From Gluconacetobacter sacchari (lineage in GTDB: Bacteria > Pseudomonadota > Alphaproteobacteria > Acetobacterales > Acetobacteraceae), in assembly GCF_014174255.1 (NCBI RefSeq), contig NZ_JABEQJ010000015.1, forward strand, positions 49,969 to 113,968: a DNA stretch of 64,000 bases, read 5' to 3'. The first letter of the stretch is position 1. Every line of letters starts with the position of its first letter. The translations under genes and the position numbers were made by a program. Shown here piece after piece: positions 16,084 through 24,456 of the stretch. The notes under the pieces are model-generated. The model saw only the letters and a list, made by a program, of their open reading frames with translations. It was not told where the DNA came from and searched no databases.

Positions 16084-17742
16084 TCAGGTGGTGATTCCTT
16101 CCTGAATCTTGAGATCCTTCCGCGACAGCTTGCCGATGAGGGTCTTGGGCAGGGAATCGCGGAAGACGATTTCGCGCGGGCGTTCGATCTTGGAGAGATA
16201 GTGTTCCAGATGGAGCGCGAGGTCGGCCGCAGTGACGGTGGAATCGGGGCGCAGGGTGACGAAGGCCTTTGGAGACTGGCCGCGATAGGGATCGGGTACG
16301 CCGATCACCAGGGCTTCGAGCACCGCCGGGTGGCGGTGGAGGGCTTCCTCGATGACATGCGGGTAGACGTTGTAGCCGCCGCAGATGATGATGTCCTTGA
16401 GGCGGTCGACCAGGAAAAGGTAGCCGTCCGCATCGAGATAGCCGACGTCACCGGTACGGAAATAGCCGTCCGGGGTGAAAGCTGAGGCATTTTCCGCGCT
16501 CTGCCAGTAGCCGCTCATGACCTGGGGGCCGCGCACGCAGACTTCGCCCTTTTCCATCACCGGCATGCGCTGGCTGATGTCGTCGAGGCTGCGGATCTGC
16601 AAGTCGGTGTGAATGACCACCTTGCCGCAGGAGCCGTCGCGGGCCGCGTGGAGCGGGTTGAGGGTCAGGACCGGCGAGGTCTCGCTCAGCCCGTATCCCT
16701 CGATCACCGGGCATTTGGCCGTTTCCTCGAAGCGCTTGCGCAAGGCCACGGGCAATGGCGCGCCGCCGGAAATGATCGCGCGCATATGCGCGAACAGGCC
16801 GGGCGACAGGTCGGGTTCGCGCAGGAGTGCCGTCTGGATCGTGGGGACGGTGGGCATCAGGGTGATCCGGACCCGGCGCATGGTGTCGAGCGTGGACCGT
16901 GCATCGAAACGCGGCAGCAGCACGATCTCGCCGCCCCGATCGATCGTGAGCAGCATGACCGCCATCAGCGCGAAGACATGAAACAGCGGCAGGATGCCCA
17001 GCGTCACCGGCGGCTCGAGCAGAGCATCGCGCGCCATGTCCTTGACCTGTTCGATGTTCGCCAGGAGATTGCCATGGGTGAGCTTGGCCGCCTTGGGAAG
17101 GCCCGTGGTGCCGCCGGTGAACTGCAGGACGGCGACGTCATGCAGCGGGTCGAGCGCGACATGCCTGGCCACCGTCTTGCTGTGGGACAGCGTGTCATAG
17201 GTGACGATGCGCTTGTCGGCCGGGAAATGGTGGATGTCCTTCGCTTTCAGGACCTTGAACAGGGCCGACTTGACCGGCGGCAGCGCGTGCGCGAACGGGC
17301 AGACGACGACGCGGCGGACCGACGTATTTTCCGATGCCCGATAGGCGGGTTCGGCAATGGCGGTGAGGTCGGAGATCACGAGAACCGAGACGTCTGCGGT
17401 CTTGAGGATCTGGTGGACTTCGTGCTGGACATAGAGCGGATTGAGGTTGACGACGATGCCGCCGACACGCTGCACCGCGAAGAAGAAGATAACCGCGTAG
17501 GGTGTGTTGGGCAGCGAGAGCGCGACGCGGTCGCCCCGGGAGACGCCGATATCCTTGAGGCCGCCCGCGACATGCTCCACTGCCTGGAAGAGGTCGCGAT
17601 AGGTCAGCTTCCGCCCGAGGAAATCGATGGCGAGGGCGTTGGGGCTGCGAAATGTCGAAACACGCAGCAGTTCGAAAAGATCCTGGATCGAATCGCCGGA
17701 GGCGGCGGGGCGCAGGATTGTATTCTCATTCATGACGTTCAT
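16084..17742 (-). CDS. fadD: Long-chain fatty acid-CoA ligase
   Basis: AMP-forming acyl-CoA synthetase of 552 residues that activates imported fatty acids. The P-loop-like motif LQFTGGTTGLPKAA is at about 206-219, YGLSETSP near 351, TGDVGYLDADGYLFLVDR in the hinge region, and the C-terminal catalytic Lys in PKTLIGKLSRK (about 530-540). It starts 11 bases downstream of fadL on the same strand, so the two form an uptake-activation operon, within the beta-oxidation block. Confidence 0.93.
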   Translation of the reverse strand: MNVMNENTILRPAASGDSIQDLFELLRVSTFRSPNALAIDFLGRKLTYRDLFQAVEHVAGGLKDIGVSRGDRVALSLPNTPYAVIFFFAVQRVGGIVVNLNPLYVQHEVHQILKTADVSVLVISDLTAIAEPAYRASENTSVRRVVVCPFAHALPPVKSALFKVLKAKDIHHFPADKRIVTYDTLSHSKTVARHVALDPLHDVAVLQFTGGTTGLPKAAKLTHGNLLANIEQVKDMARDALLEPPVTLGILPLFHVFALMAVMLLTIDRGGEIVLLPRFDARSTLDTMRRVRITLMPTVPTIQTALLREPDLSPGLFAHMRAIISGGAPLPVALRKRFEETAKCPVIEGYGLSETSPVLTLNPLHAARDGSCGKVVIHTDLQIRSLDDISQRMPVMEKGEVCVRGPQVMSGYWQSAENASAFTPDGYFRTGDVGYLDADGYLFLVDRLKDIIICGGYNVYPHVIEEALHRHPAVLEALVIGVPDPYRGQSPKAFVTLRPDSTVTAADLALHLEHYLSKIERPREIVFRDSLPKTLIGKLSRKDLKIQEGITT

Positions 17743-17753
17743 GGGGATACCCT

Positions 17754-19055
17754 TCAGAAACGTGTCCGCACGCCGAAGGCGACGATATTGCCGTAATCAT
17801 TGTAGGTACCGATGATCCGTCCGGAGGTCGGGGAGGCGGCATCGTTGATCTTGGGATTGGTGCCGAAGATGTGGGCGTAGGACAGGGTGAGCGTCAGGCG
17901 CTTGAACGGCGTGTAGTCGATGCCGGTACCCAGATCGAAACGGTTGGTATCGGGGGTGATCGTATTGCGGTTGTGGACGGTCGTCGGGCTCTGGTCGTAG
18001 CTGAAGCCACCACGGAGGAGCACGGCCTTCGAGACGCGATACGTCGCCCCGATGCCGCCGAACCAGCTATTGCGCCAGTTGACGGGGATCGACGTGCTGG
18101 CGCCGCCAGGGTGGTCCGACACGTTGTTCAGCGAGTGCAGCAGGGACCAATGCGTCCATTCTCCCTGGAGCATGATCGTCCAGCGCGGGGAGAGAACGCG
18201 GGTGATGCCGAACGAGACGCTGTCGGGCAGGGTGACCTGCATCGCGCCATGTCCGCTCTGCGCGATCAGCGAGCCGTTGACCAGCGGATTGGCGGCCAGC
18301 ATCGGCGGGGGGGAGAATTTCGTCCGCGTCGAGAGGTCGTAGGAAATGCGCGACTGGTAGTTGATGCCGATCTGGGTCGCGTCGTCGGGCTTGTAGAGGA
18401 TGCCGGCGTCATAGCCGAAGCCGAACGCGTTGCCCGCCATGTCGACCCCCGTCGGCCCGAAGGCGTTCAGGGCACCCAGATTGAGATCGCGCGTGAAGCG
18501 GCCGGAGAGAAAGCCCATGCGGGGACCGATGCCGATCGACAAGCGCTTGTTGAACCGGTAGGACGCCATGATCCCGAGTTCGTAATCGGTGACCGAGCTG
18601 ACCAGGCTCTGGTACCGCCCGACCCAGTTGGAGGGATAGTTGGCGCGCTGGCCATATGGGGTATAGAAGCCGTAGCCGATCGCCCAGTGCGGATCGATTT
18701 TCAGGACGCCGTATCCGGCGGCCGTGGCTGCGTCGGTGATGCCGCGATTACCCTGCACGCCCGGCGTGGTGATGCCCGGGCCCAGATAGTTCTGACCCGA
18801 GAAGCGGGCGATCGGGCCGGCATAGAAGACGTTGCCTTCCATTTCGCTGGAGTCCAGGAAGGACATGCCTGCGGGGTTCTGCAAGACCGTCGAGGCGTCG
18901 CTGGCGCGGCTGACGGAGCCGACATAGGCATTGCCCAGCGAGATGGCATCGGTCTCACGCAGGGCGAAACCCGAAGCGAGCGCCTGATGACCGGAGCAGA
19001 GCAGTGTCTGGGTGATGAGGGCGCTGCATGTCATCAGCGTGATTTTATTTTTCAT
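17754..19055 (-). CDS. fadL: FadL/OmpP1-type outer-membrane fatty acid transporter
   Basis: Outer-membrane beta-barrel of 433 residues from the ATG at 19055 (a start at 19070 adds five residues). The signal peptide begins MKNKITLMTCSALITQTLL and is cleaved near ALASG. The mature N-terminus GFALRETDAISLGNAYVGS and NPAGMSFL follow the FadL hatch pattern, and the protein ends with terminal Phe (VRTRF), typical of Bam-inserted barrels. It is the first gene of the fadL-fadD operon. A palindrome related to the proposed TetR operator lies about 285 bases upstream. Confidence 0.93.
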   Translation of the reverse strand: MKNKITLMTCSALITQTLLCSGHQALASGFALRETDAISLGNAYVGSVSRASDASTVLQNPAGMSFLDSSEMEGNVFYAGPIARFSGQNYLGPGITTPGVQGNRGITDAATAAGYGVLKIDPHWAIGYGFYTPYGQRANYPSNWVGRYQSLVSSVTDYELGIMASYRFNKRLSIGIGPRMGFLSGRFTRDLNLGALNAFGPTGVDMAGNAFGFGYDAGILYKPDDATQIGINYQSRISYDLSTRTKFSPPPMLAANPLVNGSLIAQSGHGAMQVTLPDSVSFGITRVLSPRWTIMLQGEWTHWSLLHSLNNVSDHPGGASTSIPVNWRNSWFGGIGATYRVSKAVLLRGGFSYDQSPTTVHNRNTITPDTNRFDLGTGIDYTPFKRLTLTLSYAHIFGTNPKINDAASPTSGRIIGTYNDYGNIVAFGVRTRF

Positions 19056-19312
19056 TATTGGACTGACCATCTCAGCTTTTCAAACCAAACATTTGATAGG
19101 TTGGGTGGGCGAGTGGGGTCTCCATGTGTCTTATCCGTGGAAAACTATGAGCTTCGAATGTCTGCCATGCAAGGAAATCAGGGTGGAAATCGGAAAGGCG
19201 GTGCTTCACACTCTCTCGATCAAAATGCCGGAAATGGCGGCGCAGAACGTCATGAGTCGTCGAAAGTTCCGATGCATGCCGTGCCGGGAGTGTTTTTGGC
19301 AACGAGGATCAT

Positions 19313-19337
19313 CGGCCCCGACGGGGCCGTTTTTTTT
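19313..19337 (+). terminator. Strong intrinsic terminator, plus strand
   Basis: CGGCCCC (19313-19319), loop GAC, GGGGCCG (19323-19329), then eight T (19330-19337). It is perfect in form, yet both neighbouring genes (fadL, etfA) run on the minus strand, so it has no known client. On the minus strand the stem has no U-tract. Confidence 0.8.
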
Positions 19338-19339
19338 GC

Positions 19340-19353
19340 ATAACGATCGTTTG
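19340..19353. promoter_or_regulatory. Operator-like palindrome (TetR-type candidate)
   Basis: ATAACGATCGTTTG matches the palindrome CTAACGATCGTTAG found beside the TetR gene (30902-30915) at 12 of 14 positions, including the core TAACGATCGTT. It lies 285 bases upstream of fadL and 24 bases beyond the etfA stop, so the distance weakens a direct role. Confidence 0.4.
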
Positions 19354-19377
19354 GTTGCGGTATGCGGCGCCGGGGGC

Positions 19378-20313
19378 TTATTCCAGTGCCGCCGTCAGGG
19401 CGGGCACGATCTGGAACAGGTCGCCCACCAGGCCGTAATCGGCCACCTGGAAGATCGGCGCATCCTCGTCCTTGTTGATGGCGACGATCACCTTGCTGTC
19501 CTTCATGCCCGCCAGATGCTGGATGGCGCCGGAAATGCCGCAGGCGATGTAGAGGTCCGGAGCGACGATCTTGCCGGTCTGGCCGACCTGGTAGTCGTTG
19601 GGGACGAAGCCGGCATCGACGGCGACGCGCGAGGCGCCGATGGCGGCGCCGAGCTTGTCGGCCAGGGGTTCGAGGATCTTGAAGCCCTCGGCGCTCTGCA
19701 TGCCGCGGCCGCCGGAGACGATGACCCGCGCGGCCTCGAGCTGCGGACGTTCGGTGCTGGAATGTTCCGCGGAGAGGAAGCGCGATTTTTCCGCGCTGGA
19801 AGGGGGCGTCACGGCTTCGATCGGGGCGTTGCCGCCTTCGGCGGGCACCGGGTCGAAGCTGGCGGTGCGGATGGTGAGGAGTTTTTTTGCGTCGGAGGAA
19901 CGCAGCGTGACCAGTGCGTTGCCGGCGAAGATCGGGCGCACGAAGGTCTCGGCGTCCTTGATGTCCATGACATCGGGAATGATCTGGACATCGAGCCGCG
20001 CGGCGGCGCGGGGCAGGGCGCTTTTGCCGATGGCGGTCGCGGCGGCGAGGATGTGATCGTATTCCGGCGCCAGGGCGACGATCAGCGCCGCCAGCGGCTC
20101 TGCCAGGCCGTGGGCGAAGGCCTCGCCCGCGGCGGTGCGGACCTTGCGGATGCCCGGGAGTTTCGCGGCGCTGGCGGCGGCGGCCTGGATGGTGTCCGGG
20201 CCGCCGGTGACCAGCACGTCGATCTCGCCGAGCGTCGCGGCGGCCGCGATGGCCGAGCGGGAGGTCTGCGGGATGGTGCCGTCTTCGGCATCGAGGAGGA
20301 CGAGCGCGGTCAT
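19378..20313 (-). CDS. etfA: Electron transfer flavoprotein, alpha subunit
   Basis: FAD-carrying subunit (311 residues, normal length) of the heterodimer that takes electrons from acyl-CoA dehydrogenase. The C-terminal FAD domain is clear: [48 protein letters not shown] and [11 protein letters not shown]. It begins 2 bases after etfB, so the two are translationally close, as expected for subunits made in equal amounts. It passes electrons to the ETF-ubiquinone oxidoreductase encoded just upstream. Confidence 0.95.
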   Translation of the reverse strand: MTALVLLDAEDGTIPQTSRSAIAAAATLGEIDVLVTGGPDTIQAAAASAAKLPGIRKVRTAAGEAFAHGLAEPLAALIVALAPEYDHILAAATAIGKSALPRAAARLDVQIIPDVMDIKDAETFVRPIFAGNALVTLRSSDAKKLLTIRTASFDPVPAEGGNAPIEAVTPPSSAEKSRFLSAEHSSTERPQLEAARVIVSGGRGMQSAEGFKILEPLADKLGAAIGASRVAVDAGFVPNDYQVGQTGKIVAPDLYIACGISGAIQHLAGMKDSKVIVAINKDEDAPIFQVADYGLVGDLFQIVPALTAALE

Positions 20314-20315
20314 GA

Positions 20316-21065
20316 TCAGATCACCTTGGCTTCGTTGCGGAGTTTTTCGACCAGTTCGGCGACGCTGCCGAGTTTGACGCCCGCCTTGCGGGTCGGGGGT
20401 TCGGCCATCGAAAGCATGGTGAGGCGGCGTGTCAGGTCGATGCCGAGATCGGCGGCCGCGATGGTGTCGAGTGGCTTCTTCTTCGCCTTCATGATGTTGG
20501 GCAGGGAAGCGTAGCGCGGCTCGTTCAGGCGCAGGTCGGCGGTGACGATGGCGGGCAGCGTGAGGGAGAGGGTTTCCGATCCGCCATCGACCTCCCGCGT
20601 GACCGTCAGGCCGTCGTCGGTCTTCTCGACGCGGCTGGCGAAGGTGGCCTGCGGCCAGTCCAGCAGACCGGCGAGCATCTGTCCGGTCGCGTTCATGTCG
20701 TCGTCGATGGCCTGCTTGCCGAGGATGACCAGATCGGGCTTTTCCCGTTCGACGAGGGTTTTCAGGATCTTGGCGACGGCAAGCGGCTCGGGGCTTTCCT
20801 CTGATTGGACCAGGATGGCGCGGTCGGCGCCCATGGCCAGAGCGGTGCGCAGCGTGTCCGCCGCCTGGGGGACGCCGACCGAGACGACCACGATGTCATC
20901 GGCGGCACCTTTTTCGCGCAGGCGCAGGGCTTCCTCGACCGCGATTTCGTCGAATGGGTTCATCGACATCTTGACGCCGGCGGTCTCGACGCCCGTGCCG
21001 TCGCGCCTGACGCGGACCTTGACGTTGTAATCGACGACTCTCTTGATGGGAACAAGGATTTTCAT
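20316..21065 (-). CDS. etfB: Electron transfer flavoprotein, beta subunit
   Basis: Beta subunit of ETF, 249 residues. It starts [19 protein letters not shown] and carries [17 protein letters not shown] and the AMP-binding/recognition region [20 protein letters not shown] (about 119-138), with a recognition-loop Leu as in other beta subunits ([10 protein letters not shown]). It lies between the ETF-QO gene (34 bases upstream) and etfA (2 bases downstream). Confidence 0.95.
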   Translation of the reverse strand: MKILVPIKRVVDYNVKVRVRRDGTGVETAGVKMSMNPFDEIAVEEALRLREKGAADDIVVVSVGVPQAADTLRTALAMGADRAILVQSEESPEPLAVAKILKTLVEREKPDLVILGKQAIDDDMNATGQMLAGLLDWPQATFASRVEKTDDGLTVTREVDGGSETLSLTLPAIVTADLRLNEPRYASLPNIMKAKKKPLDTIAAADLGIDLTRRLTMLSMAEPPTRKAGVKLGSVAELVEKLRNEAKVI

Positions 21066-21099
21066 GGTGCCTCAGTGGGATGGAGGAAACGGGCGCGGG

Positions 21100-22731
21100 T
21101 TACATGCCGCCGGGATAGTTGGGGCCGCCGCCGCCCTCGGGCGTGTACCAGTCGATATTCTGCGGCGGGTCCTTGATGTCGCAGGTTTTGCAATGCACGC
21201 AGTTCTGGGCGTTGATCGTAAGCCGGGGGGTGCTGTCGGGATCGGCGACTTCGTAGACCCCGGCGGGGCAATAGCGGATCTCGGGCGCGCGGTAGATGTC
21301 CCAGTTGACCGGTTTCCACAGGGCCGGATCGCGCAGGCGGAGATGGATCGGCTGGTCCTCGGCGTGGTTGGTGTTGGACAGGAAGACCGAGGACAGCTTG
21401 TCGAAGGTGACCGTGCCGTCGGGCTTCGGGTACACGGGGGGCGGGCAGGCGGCGGCGGGGCGCAGGGTCTCGTGGTCCGCGTGGCGGAAATGCAATGTCC
21501 ATGGCGCCCGGCCGCGCAGGATGGCGGCATCGATCCCGGCATAGAGCGCGCCGCGCATCGTGCCCCAGCGGGCGAAGGCGGGGCGGATATTGCGCGCCGC
21601 CGAGAGTTCCTGATGCAGCCATGAAGCCTGGAGCCGGTCGGTGAACGTGTCGGGTTCCGGCGCGTCCGCCGTATAGGCGGCGGCCACGGCCTCGGCCGCG
21701 AGCATGCCGGATTTCATCGCCGTGTGGGTGCCCTTGATCTTGGGCGTGTTGAGAAAGCCCGCCGCGTCGCCGACCAGCGCGCCGCCGGGGAATGTGAGGC
21801 GGGGGAGGGATTGCAGGCCGCCCTCGGACAGCGCGCGGGCACCGTAGATCAGCCGGCGGCCGCCTTCGAAATAGGGGCGGAAAACCGGGTGGAGCTTGGT
21901 CCGCTGCATCTCGTCATAGGGCGAGAGCCAGGGATTGGCGTAGTCGAGCCCGGTGACGAAGCCGTAGGAGACCAGGTTCCTGCCGAAATGGTAGAGCCAG
22001 GCGCCCCCATAGGTGCGATCGTCCATCGGCCAGCCGAAACTGTGCAGTACCAGGCCGGGCTCGTGACGTTCGGCGGGGATTTCCCATACCTCCTTGATCC
22101 CCAGGCCATAGGTCTGCGGATCGACGCCCGCGCGCAGGTTGAAATGGGCCATGACGCGCTTGGTCAGGGAGCCGCGGCAGCCTTCGGCGAACAGGGTATA
22201 TCTGCCGCGCAGTTCCATGCCGGGTGCGAAGTTCGGGCCCTGGGCGCCGTCGCGGGTGACCCCCATGTCGCCGGTGACGATGCCGGCGACCCGCCCGTTT
22301 TCGATCAGCACGTCGGCCGCGGCGAAGCCGGGATAGATCTCGACGCCCATCGCTTCGGCCTGTGCGGCCAGCCAGCGGCAGACATCGCCCAGGCTGACGA
22401 CGAAATTCCCGTGATTGGCGAGGTGCGGCATGACACGGGCCAGGGCAGGAATACGGAACGCCTTGCGTTGGGTCAGGAAATACATCTCCTCTCGCGTGAC
22501 CCTGGTGGTGAGCGGGGCGTCGCGGTCGGCCCAGTCGGGCAGCAGTTCGTCGAGGGCCCGGGGCTCGATGACCGCGCCGGAGACGATGTGCGCGCCGATC
22601 TCGCTGCCCTTTTCGACCAGGCAGACGGATTCGTCGGGCAGGAGCTGTTTCAGCCTGATCGCCGCCGCCAGCCCGGCCGGGCCGCCGCCGACGATCACGA
22701 TGTCGAACTCCATGATGTCCCGTTGGGTCAT
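21100..22731 (-). CDS. ETF-ubiquinone oxidoreductase
   Basis: Membrane-associated flavoprotein with a 4Fe-4S cluster that moves electrons from ETF to ubiquinone. It has 543 residues from the ATG at 22731. The N-terminal FAD motif is VIVGGGPAGLAAAIRL at about 11-26, with VEKGSEIGAHIVSGAV just after. The C-terminal cluster ligands lie in RYCPAGVYEV and NCVHCKTCDIKDP. The ubiquinone-binding region follows family spacing. It heads the ETF-QO/etfB/etfA operon, which feeds beta-oxidation electrons into the quinone pool used by the ACIII/oxidase system later in the window. Confidence 0.95.
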   Translation of the reverse strand: MTQRDIMEFDIVIVGGGPAGLAAAIRLKQLLPDESVCLVEKGSEIGAHIVSGAVIEPRALDELLPDWADRDAPLTTRVTREEMYFLTQRKAFRIPALARVMPHLANHGNFVVSLGDVCRWLAAQAEAMGVEIYPGFAAADVLIENGRVAGIVTGDMGVTRDGAQGPNFAPGMELRGRYTLFAEGCRGSLTKRVMAHFNLRAGVDPQTYGLGIKEVWEIPAERHEPGLVLHSFGWPMDDRTYGGAWLYHFGRNLVSYGFVTGLDYANPWLSPYDEMQRTKLHPVFRPYFEGGRRLIYGARALSEGGLQSLPRLTFPGGALVGDAAGFLNTPKIKGTHTAMKSGMLAAEAVAAAYTADAPEPDTFTDRLQASWLHQELSAARNIRPAFARWGTMRGALYAGIDAAILRGRAPWTLHFRHADHETLRPAAACPPPVYPKPDGTVTFDKLSSVFLSNTNHAEDQPIHLRLRDPALWKPVNWDIYRAPEIRYCPAGVYEVADPDSTPRLTINAQNCVHCKTCDIKDPPQNIDWYTPEGGGGPNYPGGM

Positions 22732-23052
22732 ACAAATGTCTCCAGCATTCGGGTACCGGCGCGCCCCGGAGCGGCATCTGATGCGCGGGATACCGTTCAA
22801 CAAGGTGAAGTCTATATCGCGTCGTTTTTTTTTCGAACAGTCGATAGGTAGGGGGTGGCGGAAGATGCGGGGCCGAGGGACGGGCGGGCGTGGAAAGAAA
22901 CGTGGTAGAATGATGATAAGAAAAGGAATTGTTCCTGGAGTGGCGCTTCGTCACATATTTGAGATCGCCTGATGGCTTTCCGCGGATCGTGAGTGCGAAT
23001 CTGGCCCGCGATTGCCGGCGGCCATGGGAATCCGCGCGGCCGCGGAAAAATT

Positions 23053-23066
23053 CTAACGGTCGTTCG
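23053..23066. promoter_or_regulatory. TetR-type operator candidate, copy 1
   Basis: CTAACGGTCGTTCG matches CTAACGATCGTTAG, beside the TetR gene, at 12 of 14 positions. It lies in the ETF-QO/fadA divergent region. Confidence 0.5.
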
Positions 23067-23266
23067 TATAGGGTCTTCGTGGTGCGGTCGGGTGAGGGTT
23101 TTGAAATAATATGTTGATATAGAAAGTGGTTTTTTATCTGCCCTGGAATTTTTCCGCCATGGACGGAGGCGGGATCAATCAAGGAATCGTGTCATCACGA
23201 CAAAGCGTCTTTGCCGAGAGGCCATCATTCAATTATCAAGGCGGGGCACAACGCGCGCCTCCTGTT

Positions 23267-23280
23267 CGAACAAACGTTAG
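23267..23280. promoter_or_regulatory. TetR-type operator candidate, copy 2
   Basis: CGAACAAACGTTAG keeps the right half-site CGTTAG exactly and matches the TetR-linked palindrome at 11 of 14 positions. It ends 36 bases before the fadA start, a position fit for repression. Confidence 0.42.
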
Positions 23281-23316
23281 GCATGGTGAACGGGGGCATT
23301 GCCAGGAGCGCTACTC

Positions 23317-24456
23317 ATGAATTCCGTTGTCATCGCAGGTTATGCGCGATCGCCGTTTCAGCTCGCGCGCAAGGGGCAGTTCGTCAGGACGCGCCCCGAC
23401 GATATAGCCGCCCAGGTCGTGCGTGGCCTGGTGGAGCGCACGGGGATCGCGCCGGAGGATATCGAGGACCTGATCCTTGGCTGTGCGTTTCCCGAAGGAG
23501 AGCAAGGGTTCAATCTGGGCCGGATCGTGGCGCTGCTGAGCGACCTGCCGCTGTCGGTCGGCGGGGTGACGGTCAACCGTTTCTGCGGATCCTCGATGCA
23601 GTCGGTCCATATGGCGGCCGGGGCGATCCGGATGGGGGCGGGCGAGGCCTTTATCTGCGCCGGCGTCGAGAGCATGACGCGCATCCCCATGGGTGGGTTC
23701 AATCCGCTGCCCAATCCGGCGCTCTACAAGAAGCGGCCGGGTGCCTATATGGACATGGGCATCACCGCGGAGAACGTGGCCCGGAAATACGAGATCGGCC
23801 GTGAGCAGCAGGAACAGTTCGCGCTGCGCAGCCAGGCCCGGGCGCGCGATGCCATCGCCGCCGGACGGCTGGAAGCCGAGATCGTGCCGATCCAGACGCG
23901 TGACGGCGTGGTTTCGACCGATGGCTGCCCGCGTCCGGATACCACCGCCGAGGGACTGGCCGGGCTGAAGCCGGCCTTCGACGCCGCCGCCGGCACGGTG
24001 ACGGCGGGGACGTCATCGCCCCTGACCGACGGGGCGGCTTCGGTGCTGGTCTGCTCGGAGGCGTATGCCGATCGCAAGGGGCTGCCGAAGATGGCGCGCA
24101 TCCGCTCGATCGCCATTTCCGGCTGCGAGCCGGAGGTGATGGGGCTGGGGCCGATCCTGTCGTCGCGCAAGGCGCTGGAACGCGCCGGGATCACGATCGA
24201 GGATATCGGCGTCGTCGAGCTGAACGAGGCCTTTGCCTCGCAGTCGATCGCCTGCATGCGTGAGCTTGGCGTGCGGGACCAGACGCTGAATATCGATGGT
24301 GGCGCGATCGCGCTGGGGCATCCGCTGGGTGCCACGGGCGCGCGGATCGTCGGCAAGGCGGCGCAGCTTCTGGAACGCGAGGGTGCGCGCTACGCGCTGG
24401 CCACGCAATGCATCGGCGGTGGACAGGGCATCGCCACGGTCTTGGAGCGCATCTGA
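23317..24456 (+). CDS. fadA: Acetyl-CoA acyltransferase (3-ketoacyl-CoA thiolase)
   Basis: Final thiolytic step of beta-oxidation. It has 379 residues from the ATG at 23317, which has a CAGGAGCG ribosome-binding site. Active-site residues are Cys90 (NRFCGSSMQ), His335 (ALGHPLGATG) and Cys365 (CIGGGQG). It overlaps fadN by one base (TGATG), so translation is coupled and the two products probably form the multifunctional complex. It heads the fadA-fadN-fadE-thioesterase operon. Confidence 0.95.
   Translation: MNSVVIAGYARSPFQLARKGQFVRTRPDDIAAQVVRGLVERTGIAPEDIEDLILGCAFPEGEQGFNLGRIVALLSDLPLSVGGVTVNRFCGSSMQSVHMAAGAIRMGAGEAFICAGVESMTRIPMGGFNPLPNPALYKKRPGAYMDMGITAENVARKYEIGREQQEQFALRSQARARDAIAAGRLEAEIVPIQTRDGVVSTDGCPRPDTTAEGLAGLKPAFDAAAGTVTAGTSSPLTDGAASVLVCSEAYADRKGLPKMARIRSIAISGCEPEVMGLGPILSSRKALERAGITIEDIGVVELNEAFASQSIACMRELGVRDQTLNIDGGAIALGHPLGATGARIVGKAAQLLEREGARYALATQCIGGGQGIATVLERI

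Larger units (their letters stand above)
19056..19377. other. Intergenic region fadL/etfA with orphan plus-strand terminator
   Basis: Holds the fadL promoter region (leftward), a perfect plus-strand intrinsic terminator (19313-19337) and an operator-like palindrome (19340-19353). No plus-strand gene is recognised upstream of the terminator. A 61-codon frame (19158-19343) runs through the terminator stem into its stop, so it is unlikely to be the real transcript's coding part. An unannotated small RNA ending at 19337 is possible. Confidence 0.45.
22732..23316. promoter_or_regulatory. Divergent promoter region ETF-QO / fadA
   Basis: 585 bases between oppositely transcribed operons, with AT-rich parts (about 22800-22930 and 23090-23150) that should hold promoters in both directions. 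Two copies of the fatty-acid operator-like palindrome lie inside (23053-23066 and 23267-23280). No coding sequence was recognised. The divergent layout suits joint control of both beta-oxidation operons. Confidence 0.6.

Noticed and set aside
19158..19343. 61-codon plus-strand frame between fadL and etfA.
   Set aside because: Its last codons are the stem and T-run of an intrinsic terminator, so a full message would rarely be made. Kept only as a small-RNA lead.
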